Positions 36,308-45,935 are shown, counted from the stretch's first letter. The stretch is 64,000 nt of DNA from Runella rosea (GCF_003325355.1 NZ_CP030850.1:2790001-2854000), one strand, 5' to 3'. Notes: a model not told the origin generated them from the letters alone. Numbers and translations: made by a program.

Positions 36308-36403
36308 AGTGAAGGTCACAAAGTTGCACAGAGTGCCACCACAGAGTTCCACAAAGAAACTCGGTGTAACTCTGTGTATAACTTTGTGAAACTCTGTGAC
36401 CAT
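36308..36403. repeat. Palindromic CACAGAGTT-type intergenic repeat
   Basis: GGTCACAAAGTTGCACAGAG on the left and CTCTGTGTATAACTTTGTG plus CTCTGTGACC on the right form a long imperfect hairpin. A related stretch (GTCACAGAGTTTTTC ... AACTCTGTTTCTCTGTGG) lies at 34983-35021 in front of the aminotransferase gene. It looks like a dispersed Bacteroidota intergenic repeat that may also act as a terminator. Confidence 0.65.
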
Positions 36404-36417
36404 TTTATTGAAAAGCA

Positions 36418-39090
36418 ATGCAAAAAATAATCTTAAAATTCAATTTCATTGTAGTAACGGTACTTGCTCTCACAAGTTGTGGCTCCAAAATCACCATCGA
36501 AGACCGCGCTTTGCGCGACAGTTGGATGATTGCTTCTTCCAAAGAAGTGGCCGGTGATGCCAAAGCCCTTTCGGAGAAAATCAACGCTTCCGACAAATGG
36601 TACAAAGCCACGCTTCCGACCACCGTCTTGGGTGCCTTGGTAGACGCGGGCGAGTACAAGGATGTGTTTGTGGGCAAGAACCTGGAAAAAGTACCGCGGG
36701 CCCGTTTTGAAAACAATTGGTGGTTCAGAAATACCTTCACGGTCGATGACTTTGACGCCCAAAAAGAACAATTGCGATTGTTGGTGGAAGGTATCAACTA
36801 CCGCGCCAATTTTTGGGTAAATGGAAAGCAAATCGCCACGCAGGATACCTTGTTCGGGGCGTTTCGGCAGTTTGATTTAGACATTACGCAAGCAGCCCAA
36901 AAGGGAGAAAATACGCTTTTGGTGGAGATTTTTCCGCCCAAAGTCCGTGATTTTTACATGGGCTACGTCGATTGGGCACCCACGCCTCCCGATCATTTTA
37001 TGGGCATTTACCGTGACATTCGCCTCAAACGTTCGGGCAAAGTGTCGCTCAACGCGCCGTTTGTGGCTCCCGATGTCGATACCAAGGATTTGAGCAAAGC
37101 GAGCTTGACCGTCAGTACCGAGGTCGTTAACCACGGCAGCGAAGCCAAAACGGTGGAGGTTTCGGGAAAAATAGAAGACATTGCCTTTAAGAAAACGGTC
37201 AAATTGGCCCCCAATGAGCGGCAGGAAGTGAAGTTTACGCCGCAGGAATTTGCCCAATTGAACCTCAAAAACCCACGTCTTTGGTGGCCGAACGGCTTGG
37301 GAGAACCCGCGCTTTATACACTTGAATTGGAAGTCAACGACCAAGGAACGGTACAGGACAATCAAACCACGAAATTTGGTGTACGAAAAATCGAAACGGC
37401 ACTCAACGACAAAGGCGTACGCGGTTACAAAGTCAACGGTCGCGATGTATTGATCAAAAGTGCCGGTTGGGTAGATGATCTGTTTTTGCGGTATATGCCC
37501 GAAAAAGACGCGGCGCAATTGCGTTATGTCAAAGAAATGAACCTCAACTCGCTGCGTTTTGAGGGGATTTGGGGCAACAATCACCATCTCTATGACCTTT
37601 GCGACGAAAACGGCATTTTACTCATGGTCGGCTGGAGCTGTCAGTGGGAATGGCCAGATTATCTGGGCATGGAACTGAAAATGAAGCCTGGCGACGAAAA
37701 CTTACCTATCAATGAAGGCGTGGATCTGTACGCGGTAAAACTCACACCGCAGGAAGAGATTTTACTTTCCAACTACTTCCGCGACCAAGTCAAATGGCTG
37801 CGCAATCACCCGAGCATTTTCACGTGGGCGGGCGGCAGCGATGCCATGCCGAAGCCGTCGTTGGAAAAAATGTATCAGGAAACCCTAAAAAAATACGACC
37901 CCACGCGGGAGTTTTTGGTGTCGTCGGGGGCGTTTGTGAGCACTATTTCGGGCTCGTCGGGCATGAAAATGAACGGGCCGTACGAGTACGTGCCGCCGGT
38001 GTATTGGTACGAAGACAAAAAACTCGGTGGTGCCTACGGCTTCAATTCCGAGGTTGGCCCCGGCCCGCAAATCCCTCCCGTAGAAAGCATCAAAAAAATG
38101 ATTCCCGAAGCGGATTTGTGGCCTGCTGATAATCCGATGTGGAATTATCATTCGGGAAGAAAAGACTTCAATACGATGGGTGTATACCTCAAAGCCCTCA
38201 ACAACAAATACGGTACGCCCGCCAATTTGGACGACTTGGCCATGAAAGCGCAGTTGATGAACTATGAAGCGATTCGCCCGATGTTTGAAGCGCACGTCAT
38301 CAATCGACCTACGTCTACGGGCGTGGTGCAGTGGATGCTCAATTCGCCTTGGCCCGAGTTTTACTGGCAGTTATACGATTATTACCTTATGCCGACGGGC
38401 GCGTATTACGGCACCAAAAAAGCCGGGCAACCGCTCAACGTGGTCTATGATTATTTTAACCGTACTCTTCACGTGAGCAACGATACCCGCACGGCCATCA
38501 AAGACTATCAGGCAGAAGTAAAGCTGCTGGACCAAAATTCAAAAGTAGTTTTCGAACAGAAACAAACGTTTGATGTGGTAGAAAATACCGTTCAAAAATG
38601 GCTACAACTACCTGCCTTACAAGGCAAAAACCAAGTATATTTCCTGTCGTTGAAACTCAAAAACGCTGCTGGCGAAGTCGTAGCGGATAACTTTTATTGG
38701 CTTCCTACGAAGACCGATGAACTGGATTGGAAACAATATTTCTGGTTTTACACGCCCCAAAAACAATACGCGGATTTCACGGCGTTGAATACGTTGCCCA
38801 AAGTAAAACTCCAAACCGAAAAGACCGTCAAAGAGCAGGGCGATGAATACGAAGTGGCCGTAAAACTGACCAATCCTTCGGATAAAGTGGCGTTTTTTAT
38901 TGAACTGGAATTGGCCAAAGACGCCAAAGGCGCAGCAATTTTACCCGTTTTTTGGACGGACAATTATGTTTCATTATTACCGGGTGAAACCAAAACTGTC
39001 AGCGTAAAATGCTACAAAAAAGACGCGGATAACAAGGCCCCTGCGGTTCGGGTGAAGGGGTATAATTTGGAAGGGTCTTTGGCTTTGTAA
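36418..39090 (+). CDS. GH2 exo-beta-glucosaminidase/mannosidase-like lipoprotein
   Basis: An 890-residue glycoside hydrolase with a lipobox (ALTSC). The jelly-roll sugar-binding domain spans about 40-210 (WWFRNTF, NFWVNGKQIA), an Ig-like domain about 220-330, the TIM barrel about 340-640 (LNSLRFEGIWGNN, HPSIFTWAGGSD), and C-terminal beta domains follow. In place of the usual Asn-Glu acid/base motif the sequence reads GGSD, giving D475. The nucleophile candidate is E545 in FNSEVGPG. The Asp/Glu pair and their positions match the exo-beta-D-glucosaminidase subgroup (CsxA, D469/E541 by literature). Release of glucosamine from chitosan-like ends is the likely role. Confidence 0.87.
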   Translation: MQKIILKFNFIVVTVLALTSCGSKITIEDRALRDSWMIASSKEVAGDAKALSEKINASDKWYKATLPTTVLGALVDAGEYKDVFVGKNLEKVPRARFENNWWFRNTFTVDDFDAQKEQLRLLVEGINYRANFWVNGKQIATQDTLFGAFRQFDLDITQAAQKGENTLLVEIFPPKVRDFYMGYVDWAPTPPDHFMGIYRDIRLKRSGKVSLNAPFVAPDVDTKDLSKASLTVSTEVVNHGSEAKTVEVSGKIEDIAFKKTVKLAPNERQEVKFTPQEFAQLNLKNPRLWWPNGLGEPALYTLELEVNDQGTVQDNQTTKFGVRKIETALNDKGVRGYKVNGRDVLIKSAGWVDDLFLRYMPEKDAAQLRYVKEMNLNSLRFEGIWGNNHHLYDLCDENGILLMVGWSCQWEWPDYLGMELKMKPGDENLPINEGVDLYAVKLTPQEEILLSNYFRDQVKWLRNHPSIFTWAGGSDAMPKPSLEKMYQETLKKYDPTREFLVSSGAFVSTISGSSGMKMNGPYEYVPPVYWYEDKKLGGAYGFNSEVGPGPQIPPVESIKKMIPEADLWPADNPMWNYHSGRKDFNTMGVYLKALNNKYGTPANLDDLAMKAQLMNYEAIRPMFEAHVINRPTSTGVVQWMLNSPWPEFYWQLYDYYLMPTGAYYGTKKAGQPLNVVYDYFNRTLHVSNDTRTAIKDYQAEVKLLDQNSKVVFEQKQTFDVVENTVQKWLQLPALQGKNQVYFLSLKLKNAAGEVVADNFYWLPTKTDELDWKQYFWFYTPQKQYADFTALNTLPKVKLQTEKTVKEQGDEYEVAVKLTNPSDKVAFFIELELAKDAKGAAILPVFWTDNYVSLLPGETKTVSVKCYKKDADNKAPAVRVKGYNLEGSLAL

Positions 39091-39108
39091 GAGGCTTTGT
39101 CAAGTGCC

Positions 39109-39199
39109 GGACCCACCCCGCCCTAAAGGGCACCCCTCCCAAGAGGGGAATAAAGCGAATCCCCTCCTTGGAGGGGTCGCCGAAGGCGGGGGTGGGTCC
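39109..39199. repeat. GC-rich palindromic repeat
   Basis: GGACCCACCCCGCCC at the left end is complementary to GGCGGGGGTGGGTCC at the right. Inside, CCCCTCCCAAGAGGGG and CCCCTCCTTGGAGGGG form two secondary hairpins. It starts 18 bases after the GH2 stop codon. The form is that of a dispersed intergenic repeat and may also terminate transcription. Confidence 0.8.
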
Positions 39200-39210
39200 A
39201 ACACTTTAAA

Positions 39211-39252
39211 TCACTTCGCATTCTTCACCCAATGATGAAACACCTGTACGTG
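39211..39252 (-). pseudogene. Remnant of the 3' end of a DUF4838-type gene
   Basis: On the minus strand this stretch reads HVQVFHHWVKNAK and a stop codon. The intact DUF4838 gene 90 bases away ends NVEAFHHWVESAK. The two DNA copies match at about 32 of 36 bases. A dispersed hairpin repeat lies between them. It is either the tail of a lost tandem paralogue or a duplicated gene end. Confidence 0.6.
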
Positions 39253-39254
39253 TT

Positions 39255-39287
39255 AGACTTGGAAAGTTTCAAAAACTTTCCAAGTCT
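39255..39287. repeat. Perfect 15-bp stem hairpin repeat
   Basis: AGACTTGGAAAGTTT and AAACTTTCCAAGTCT form a perfect stem around a 3-base loop. It lies just downstream of the DUF4838 stop codon on the minus strand, between that gene and the remnant of its 3' end. No long T-run follows, so it looks more like a mobile intergenic palindrome than a classical terminator. Confidence 0.75.
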
Positions 39288-39302
39288 GCATGACAAAAAT
39301 AT

Positions 39303-41870
39303 CTACTTCGCACTCTCCACCCAATGATGAAACGCCTCTACGTTGGGAGCGCCTTCTTCGGCGAAATGCGTGATGCCTTCTCTTTTTACGATGGTATTAA
39401 ATTTGAGATAGGTGCCATCTACCCGCGAAAACGTGGGGTTTTTGCGGCATTTTAAGTACAATAATGGCAAGGAAGCCATTTCAACACGACGTAAAATTTC
39501 GTCATTGTCCGCTACTTTTTCGGCTTCTTTGAAAAGTTTGGAGGCCTGTTGGACAAAATCTCCCGCGAAAATGACATCATCGGGTTTGAGGCCTAAATGA
39601 ATGTGCGTATCAGGGGTGATTCGTCCCTGAAGCAAATCGTAATATTGGCGAATAAATTTACCCGCGCGACCGTAGTAGCCAACCATAAAATCATCCACCA
39701 CTTCGTTGACGTTGCACTCCGGATTCCAGAGTAATTTGGAGATCAGGTACGCCTTCAACTCTGCAAATTCTCCCCCCCGACTTTGGTAAGCAGCCTGTTC
39801 CATGATACCGATGGCGTTGTTTTCCTGAAAGGTCTTGATGTTGGGTTGGAGCACCTTGAAATTAGGATAAGGCATGATGTAATGCCCGAAATTGACCACA
39901 TAATCCCAGATGTACATGTGCGGAGCCAAGGTCGACCAACCTTTGAGGTCTTGCAGAAACGATTGATTTTCGGGGCAGGATTTGAAATCGTGCGCAAAAC
40001 AGCACTCAATGCTGCACAATCGCACCACGACATTGTTGCGCGGACGGATGCTTTTGGGCGGCGTACGGGTGTATTGATACGCCAACGTTCCGATGAATTT
40101 ATTCGGAAATTCTTTTTCCACAGCCTCGGCCACTTGATTCACAAACCAGATATTGATGCCCGATTCACCGCCTTCGCGCTGCACAATCGCCTGACATTTA
40201 TCGCATTGGCAGGGATTGTACCAGTCGTTTTGTGACACATCATAGATCAGGTAATCGGGACTTTCGCGCATCCGTTTTTTGATGCGGTCGGTGATGATCT
40301 GCAATACTTCCGGATTGGAAAGACACAATTGTGCGCGGTCGTAGGTGCGTTTGCCTTCGATCAAACTATAATATTCAGGATGTTTACCGAAAAACTCTGC
40401 GGGAGGCATAAGCGGATAAAACGTATGCACCGACCAATATGCTTCCACGCCGCCGGGCTGTTGTCGCTGATTCATGGCACCATTCATCTTATTACGTGCC
40501 GCCCACGTCGGGTCAAAGGCTTCGTAATAAAAATCATTGCGCACCCTTACGCCGGGCGCTTCCGAATGGTCAAAATGATTGAAAATCAATTCGTCTCTTT
40601 TGGGAATGACCTGCACCGTCGGTGTATAAAACCGACAACCCAGTTCATTCTCCAAAAAAGCCATCACGCCGTACATCGTGCCGCGTTGACTGCCGCCGTA
40701 GATCAAAATATCCTGTCCTGCGTTGCAATACCGAAAGGATTCGTCGAGTTCGGCAGGTGGTGTGGCTTCTGTTTTTGTTTTGACAAACTCATTGAAACCT
40801 ACCACAATTTGCGGGCCATCAAAGGGTTGATTTAAAGGTTGAATCGGCAATTCTGCCCCGCTGATTTCTTTTAGCCACCGCTGCAATTCCTGCGCGGACC
40901 ATTGTTCGGAAGCGGAGGCTGTGGAGGCCAACGCAATGCGATAACCTGATTTTTTTTGAGCAAATAAGGTGTAATTAATGCGCTTTCCTGCCTCAAAAGG
41001 AATGAGTTGCGTTAATTTTTCTCCGTTTTTCAACAGTATGTCCACCTGCGCCGTGAAGGGCTGTAAATGGCTGATTTTTAGAGCAAGCGGATGGGCAAAG
41101 TCGCGGCTCCGTTGTTCGGTTAAGATACTCTTTTGTTGGTTATCACGGACAGAATACTGAATACTTTGGACCAATTCATTCAGCACGGTAGTCGATAACT
41201 CAGACGCTAACTCGGCTTCACCGCTTTCTTTGGTGGTCACTTTGAAAACGTCGCCGTTTGAGGTCAGTTTTTGGGTCGAAAAGGGAAACAGTCGAACGCA
41301 AAATTCCCATCGATTTCCGCGCTCTTCCACTTTGAGCAGTAGGGTATTCGTGCCTTTTCTGAGGGTAACGGGAATGACGTCATCGTCGACGGTCAGGCCG
41401 CGCGCGCCGGGTGCATCCCAAACTTCAGTGCCATTAACCCACAATCGTCCGCCGTCGTTGGTGCCCAACGCTACAAACCAAATCCCTGCTTCCGGGGCCT
41501 GTACTTCGGTGTAGGCGTAAGCACAAATATTGTCTTCCCGCGAGACGGTTTTGTTTAAGTCAATGATGGAATCAGGCGTGATATGCAGCATCCATTTAGC
41601 AGTTCCGGTGGCGTGTCTGACCGCGTCGCCCGCTTTGATTTGAGGGTTCTTTTCACCGCCGATTTTGATTAAAAAGTCATTGTTAAACCCTACTAAATGG
41701 TCCCATTGCTGAAAAGCATCTTTGGGTTTTTCCAATGAAAACGGCCCGCACAACAGCCACGTTTGGAGCCATTTTCCTGTCGTAATGGGTTGAGGGGCAA
41801 TTTTTTGCGCATGGGTTTTCCCCGCAAAGAAGATTGTTAAAAAACAGAGGAACAGAATGCATTTTTTCAT
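39303..41870 (-). CDS. DUF4838 domain secreted glycoside-hydrolase-like protein
   Basis: An 855-residue exported protein (signal peptide ending THAQ). Residues about 30-200 form a beta-sandwich with a PA14/GH2-like look (GGRLWVNGTEVWDAPG). Residues about 300-410 resemble the alpha/beta domain that precedes GH20/GH67 barrels (RGTMYGVMAFLENELGCRFY). The DUF4838 region spans about 420-700 (HPEYYSLIEGKR, YDVSQNDWYNPCQCDKC, LAYQYTRTPPK), and the end is helical. The YDVSQND and CxCxxC blocks are DUF4838 hallmarks. Activity is not established; its neighbours are glycosidases. Confidence 0.85.
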   Translation of the reverse strand: MKKCILFLCFLTIFFAGKTHAQKIAPQPITTGKWLQTWLLCGPFSLEKPKDAFQQWDHLVGFNNDFLIKIGGEKNPQIKAGDAVRHATGTAKWMLHITPDSIIDLNKTVSREDNICAYAYTEVQAPEAGIWFVALGTNDGGRLWVNGTEVWDAPGARGLTVDDDVIPVTLRKGTNTLLLKVEERGNRWEFCVRLFPFSTQKLTSNGDVFKVTTKESGEAELASELSTTVLNELVQSIQYSVRDNQQKSILTEQRSRDFAHPLALKISHLQPFTAQVDILLKNGEKLTQLIPFEAGKRINYTLFAQKKSGYRIALASTASASEQWSAQELQRWLKEISGAELPIQPLNQPFDGPQIVVGFNEFVKTKTEATPPAELDESFRYCNAGQDILIYGGSQRGTMYGVMAFLENELGCRFYTPTVQVIPKRDELIFNHFDHSEAPGVRVRNDFYYEAFDPTWAARNKMNGAMNQRQQPGGVEAYWSVHTFYPLMPPAEFFGKHPEYYSLIEGKRTYDRAQLCLSNPEVLQIITDRIKKRMRESPDYLIYDVSQNDWYNPCQCDKCQAIVQREGGESGINIWFVNQVAEAVEKEFPNKFIGTLAYQYTRTPPKSIRPRNNVVVRLCSIECCFAHDFKSCPENQSFLQDLKGWSTLAPHMYIWDYVVNFGHYIMPYPNFKVLQPNIKTFQENNAIGIMEQAAYQSRGGEFAELKAYLISKLLWNPECNVNEVVDDFMVGYYGRAGKFIRQYYDLLQGRITPDTHIHLGLKPDDVIFAGDFVQQASKLFKEAEKVADNDEILRRVEMASLPLLYLKCRKNPTFSRVDGTYLKFNTIVKREGITHFAEEGAPNVEAFHHWVESAK

Positions 41871-42094
41871 GGTACAAGGTTTGGAATCAGGTATATTCGT
41901 AGTACCTTTTTAAAAGTAAAAAAGGCTATCTAAAGCTACAGCTTTGTTACTGGCACCAGCCAGCGGGCTGAAAGGGTCTTATGTGTAGAATAGAGCTTTT
42001 TTTAGATGCATACAGCATGACAAACAACTGAGAGGAATAGCCCAAACCTCTGCTCGATAAGTATTACAGTGACATTCATTTGATTTACAAACCC

Positions 42095-44425
42095 ATGTTT
42101 TCTAAAAATACTTTTTACAATCTCGTTTTCCTTCTTTGCGGCGTAATGACGCTGAACGCTCAACCCATCAGCCTTAAAAATGCAACGGTTATTGTTGCAT
42201 CTTCGGTGCCTTCGCCCATGAAGGAAACTGCCGCGCGAATGTTGACGGAGGAGATTGCCAAACGTACAAATCTGACCTTAAAAACGGCTGCGAATTGGCC
42301 TAAAACCAATGTACTAACGATAGCACTCGTGCTTGCCAATGACCGTGAATTGTTGGAAAAAACCATTCCTGCACGAACCGAGAAAAGCAGCGCGGAGTAC
42401 CAAGCCGAAGGTTTTCGGGTGGTAAGTGAGGCCAATGTACTTTGGATTATCGGAGCCGATGCGCGTGGGGTTTTATTTGGTACCGGTTGGTTATTACGGA
42501 AGCTTCAATTGTCGCCGGGAGTAGCGCAATTGGACACTAAAGTGGATTTTGCTTCCTCGCCGGCGTATCCCATTCGGGGGCATCAATTGGGGTATCGTCA
42601 TACGGCCAACTCGTACGATGCGTGGACGGTAGCGCAGTATGAGCAGTATTTTAGGGAGTTAGCCATTTTTGGTACCAATGCCGTAGAAGGAATCCCGTTT
42701 CATGAAGATGAAAAACCCAATCCGCATTTTAAAATTCCTGCGTCCGAAATGCGCATTAAAATGGGCGCTTTGTGCCAATTGTACGACATGGATTACTGGG
42801 TTTGGACACCCGTGACGTTTGAGTTGACCGACAAAGAAAAACGGTCCGCCGAACTCAAACTGCACGAAGAATTTTATAAAAACTGTCCGCGCCTTGACCA
42901 TATTTTTGTGCCCGGCGGTGACCCCGGCGACAATCATCCAAGCGAGGTAATGCCGTTTTTGAAAGATTTACACCAAATTCTCACCAAATACCATCCCAAA
43001 GCGAAGATCTGGATTTCGTTGCAGGGCTTCAGCGTGGAGCAAACGGATTATTTTTATCGGTATTTGGCCGAAAATAACCCCGATTGGTTACAGGGCGTAG
43101 TGTCCGGGCCGGGCAGCCCGCCGATGGCAGAAACACGGTTTCGTTTGCCAAAAAAATACCAACACCGCGAGTACCCTGACATTACGCACAACGTCCGTTG
43201 TGAGTTTCCCGTGCGCGGTTGGGATCAGGCTTATGCCCTGACATTGGGGCGTGAAGCGTCCAATCCGCGTCCGTATGCCTTTGCTGAAATCCACCAAACC
43301 TACGCGCCTTTTACTGATGGTTTTGTCTCCTATTCCGACGGTTGCCACGACGATATCAACAAGGTGATTTGGAGTATGCGCGGCTGGAATCCGCAATTGG
43401 ACGTCCGCGAGATTTTGACTGATTATACTAATTTCTTTTTTGGAAAAACCGTTAATGAATCAGCCGCCGACGGTATCGCGGCGCTTGAAAATAACTGGAA
43501 AGGACCGCTTGTTCAAAACGGCGGCGTAGAAGCAACGTTTGCTTTTTGGAAAAACTTAGAAACGGCCAATCCGACCTTAAAAGGTAACTGGCGTTGGCAG
43601 ATGCTTTTGTTGCGGGCCTATTATGATACGTACACAAAACGCAGATTAACCTATGAACAACCCCTTGAAAAACAGGCGAATGCGCTTTTGTCAGAAGCTC
43701 CAAAAACGGGTGCAGAGAAAGCCATGGAAGCAGCGTTGGAGACCGTAAACAAAGCCGATAAAGTAAACATCGCTCCCGATTTACGTCAGAAAATTGAGCA
43801 GCTGTGTGCCGATTTATATGCTTCGATTGGCCTGCAAACGAGCGTGCCTAAGCACAAGGCCAAAGGCTACGAGCGCGGCGCTGTGCTGGATTTGGTGGAT
43901 TATCCGCTCAATAACCGTTGGTGGTTGGCCGATGAATTTAAGAAAATTAGCGCCTTGCCTTCCAACGAAGCTAAATTACAACGACTGAAAACCATCAGTA
44001 CATGGGAAAACCCCGGCCCGGGAAGTTTTTACGACGATGTTTCCAGCGTAGCCAAAGGCCCGCGCGTCAAGACGTTCTCCGACGATGCAACCGACGTGGC
44101 GTGGTGGCAGGACGGTTTCAGTCGGGCGCGGCTTTCGTCGCAATTGTTTCAGAAATGTCCTGAATTGGTCTATGATAATCTTCAACCGGGTGCGCGCTAC
44201 ATTCTTCGGGTGGTAGGCGAAGGCGAAGCTTTGTTACGGGTAGATAACCATCGTTTACAGCCAACCGTTTATAACCGTGAAACCGAATCGGTGAAAGAAT
44301 GGATTGTGCCGCTTTCGCTGACGCAGGATGGAAAATTGCACGTCACGTTTGATGAGCCGGAAGAATCGCATTTGAATTGGCGCAAGCAGTCTAAAATTTC
44401 GGATGTTTGGTTGTTGAAACAGTAA
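42095..44425 (+). CDS. Secreted glycoside-hydrolase-like protein, paralogue of the 14370-16781 product
   Basis: A 776-residue protein. I choose the ATG (MFSKNTFYNLVFLLCGVMTLNAQ, signal peptide) over an upstream TTG. It shares with its paralogue an N-terminal alpha/beta domain (GVLFGTGWLLRKL), IRGHQLGYRHTANSYDAWTV, ELAIFGTNAVEGIP, VFVPGGDPGD, KIWISLQ, a DITHN segment and the final KISDVWLLKQ. Family and catalytic residues are unknown to me. Its lyase neighbour starts 6 bases after the stop codon, so the two are translated from one message, which hints at a sugar whose keto-acid product the lyase handles. Confidence 0.82.
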   Translation: MFSKNTFYNLVFLLCGVMTLNAQPISLKNATVIVASSVPSPMKETAARMLTEEIAKRTNLTLKTAANWPKTNVLTIALVLANDRELLEKTIPARTEKSSAEYQAEGFRVVSEANVLWIIGADARGVLFGTGWLLRKLQLSPGVAQLDTKVDFASSPAYPIRGHQLGYRHTANSYDAWTVAQYEQYFRELAIFGTNAVEGIPFHEDEKPNPHFKIPASEMRIKMGALCQLYDMDYWVWTPVTFELTDKEKRSAELKLHEEFYKNCPRLDHIFVPGGDPGDNHPSEVMPFLKDLHQILTKYHPKAKIWISLQGFSVEQTDYFYRYLAENNPDWLQGVVSGPGSPPMAETRFRLPKKYQHREYPDITHNVRCEFPVRGWDQAYALTLGREASNPRPYAFAEIHQTYAPFTDGFVSYSDGCHDDINKVIWSMRGWNPQLDVREILTDYTNFFFGKTVNESAADGIAALENNWKGPLVQNGGVEATFAFWKNLETANPTLKGNWRWQMLLLRAYYDTYTKRRLTYEQPLEKQANALLSEAPKTGAEKAMEAALETVNKADKVNIAPDLRQKIEQLCADLYASIGLQTSVPKHKAKGYERGAVLDLVDYPLNNRWWLADEFKKISALPSNEAKLQRLKTISTWENPGPGSFYDDVSSVAKGPRVKTFSDDATDVAWWQDGFSRARLSSQLFQKCPELVYDNLQPGARYILRVVGEGEALLRVDNHRLQPTVYNRETESVKEWIVPLSLTQDGKLHVTFDEPEESHLNWRKQSKISDVWLLKQ

Positions 44426-44431
44426 AAACCA

Positions 44432-45340
44432 ATGAAAGAACTCTTGCCGGTTTCGGGCATCATTACCGTTTTGAATACGCCTTTTGATGGGCAAGGTCGG
44501 GTCGATGAAGCTTCGTTGAGAAGAAATGTGCAGTATGCTTTGGCGTCGGGCGTAGCGGGGTTTTTGGTGCCCGCGATGGCTTCGGAGGTGTATTCGTTGG
44601 AAATAGCGGAGCGCTTGCGTATGGTGGAAATCGTGACGGAAGAAGTGGCTGGGCGCATTCCGATCTTTGCAGGTGCGGGTGAACGCAACGCTGCCCGACA
44701 GCAGGAAATGGTGCGGCACTACGTGCAAATGGGCTGCCGACAGGTGTTGTTTCAAATTCCGTTTGAGAACGAAACCCAATTCAAAAAGCAGTTTTATGAC
44801 TTAGCCGCCATCGGTCCCGAAATCATCATGTTGCAGGATTGGGATGCCAACGGTGTGGGGCTTTCAGATGCGCTCATTTTAGAGCTTTTCAGGGAAGTAG
44901 ACGCCTTTCGCAGCCTGAAGATAGAAACCGTTCCTGCGGGTGTGAAATACAGCCGAATTTTGGCATTGACCGACGGAAAACTTCATTTGAGCGGCGGCTG
45001 GGCCGTGACGCAAATGATAGAAGGCTTGAAGCGAGGCGTTCACGCGTTTATGCCCACGGGAATGCACCTGATTTATACGACCATTTACAATTACTTCAAA
45101 ATGGGAGAAATCGAAAAAGCGGAAGCGCTGTTTTATCGGTTACTCCCCGTGTTGAGTTTCTCCAACCAACACCTCGATATTTCGATTCATTTCTTCAAAC
45201 GCCTTCTGCACCGTCAGGGGATTTACAGCACGCCTACTACGCGCGCGGCACTTTTGCCGTTTGATGCCGTTCATGAGCAAATCGCAGAGGCGCTGATTGA
45301 GCGAGTGACGGCGATGGAAGCGGAGTTACAAAAAGGATAA
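44432..45340 (+). CDS. Dihydrodipicolinate synthase/N-acetylneuraminate lyase family protein
   Basis: A 302-residue cytoplasmic class I aldolase/lyase. The barrel starts SGIITVLNTPF. The Schiff-base Lys is K163 in SLKIETVPAG. The GAGERNA segment (about 81) corresponds to the family G-G-N-T/S region. At the usual catalytic Tyr position (ilYN) the sequence reads IIMLQDWDANG, so the Tyr is replaced, as in a divergent subgroup. That argues against true lysine biosynthesis and for cleavage of a keto-deoxy sugar acid. It is coupled to the secreted GH-like gene. Confidence 0.85.
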   Translation: MKELLPVSGIITVLNTPFDGQGRVDEASLRRNVQYALASGVAGFLVPAMASEVYSLEIAERLRMVEIVTEEVAGRIPIFAGAGERNAARQQEMVRHYVQMGCRQVLFQIPFENETQFKKQFYDLAAIGPEIIMLQDWDANGVGLSDALILELFREVDAFRSLKIETVPAGVKYSRILALTDGKLHLSGGWAVTQMIEGLKRGVHAFMPTGMHLIYTTIYNYFKMGEIEKAEALFYRLLPVLSFSNQHLDISIHFFKRLLHRQGIYSTPTTRAALLPFDAVHEQIAEALIERVTAMEAELQKG

Positions 45341-45350
45341 ATGGCTTTCT

Positions 45351-45418
45351 ATGCCTTTGGCGGTGCCCTTACCCCCAAGTTTGAAGGAGTTGAAGATGGA
45401 AAAACATCCTCAATGGCA
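45351..45418. repeat. Dispersed terminator-bearing repeat, copy 1
   Basis: ATGCCTTTGGCGGTG ... CCCAAGTTTGAAGGAGTTGAAGATG-gaaaaa-CATCCTCAATGGC. It shares layout and many bases with copies 2 and 3. The terminal dyad is imperfect here. On the minus strand it lies 13 bases past the stop codon of the nucleotidyltransferase gene. Confidence 0.65.
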
Positions 45419-45431
45419 AAACCGAAACATC

Positions 45432-45935
45432 TTACGCCGGGCGAGTCTTATTTTTAATAGCTTTCAATTGCTCAATGTCTTTCAAATCTTTTTCTCGGCC
45501 TAACATCTGTTTCTCTGCTATCAAATCATCCAAGCTGATGATCGAAAATTCAACGCCATTTCTGGTAACTTTTTCCCTTCTTAGATAAGCTTCACGGAAT
45601 TTTGTGGAGGTAGTGACTCCCGGCAAGAAGTCGAGAGTACATGCTTCTAAATTAAATCGAAAGATGGATTTATCAGGTCGGGGAGATTGTTCAGCCCTAT
45701 ATTTGCCGACATCAAATCCCATTTCTTCCAAGGCGTTAAGCAAATTGAAGTAGTTTGAAATGCTGGGACTATACCAAATGTCCAAATCAGGCTTATCTAC
45801 GACCAATCCATCATGCGTTGTTGATTTTCTGATATATCCATGAAAACCGACAGCCGTCCCACCGATTATCATGCATAATACTTTATATTTATTTAAGGCA
45901 GTGAAGATTTCTGTGAAGGTCTCAACGTAACTCAT
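45432..45935 (-). CDS. Nucleotidyltransferase-fold protein (AbiEii/MNT-like)
   Basis: A 167-residue cytoplasmic protein. IIGGTAVGFHGYIRKST followed by PDLDIWY is the GG-x(n)-R-T-x-DxD pattern of minimal nucleotidyltransferases, with the metal-binding Asp pair at D49/D51. The C-terminal SLDDLIAEKQMLGREKDLKDIEQL resembles the end of AbiEii-type and related toxin nucleotidyltransferases. It overlaps its upstream partner by four bases (ATGA), so the two are translationally coupled. A toxin-antitoxin or addiction role is inference. Confidence 0.75.
   Translation of the reverse strand: MSYVETFTEIFTALNKYKVLCMIIGGTAVGFHGYIRKSTTHDGLVVDKPDLDIWYSPSISNYFNLLNALEEMGFDVGKYRAEQSPRPDKSIFRFNLEACTLDFLPGVTTSTKFREAYLRREKVTRNGVEFSIISLDDLIAEKQMLGREKDLKDIEQLKAIKNKTRPA

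Noticed and set aside
36877..37587. 236-codon open frame on the minus strand
   Set aside because: Antisense to the GH2 gene; no signal peptide, domain or start context.
35113..45340. Classical polysaccharide utilisation locus (SusC/SusD pair)
   Set aside because: No TonB-dependent SusC-like or SusD-like gene is present in the window, so I do not call a PUL.
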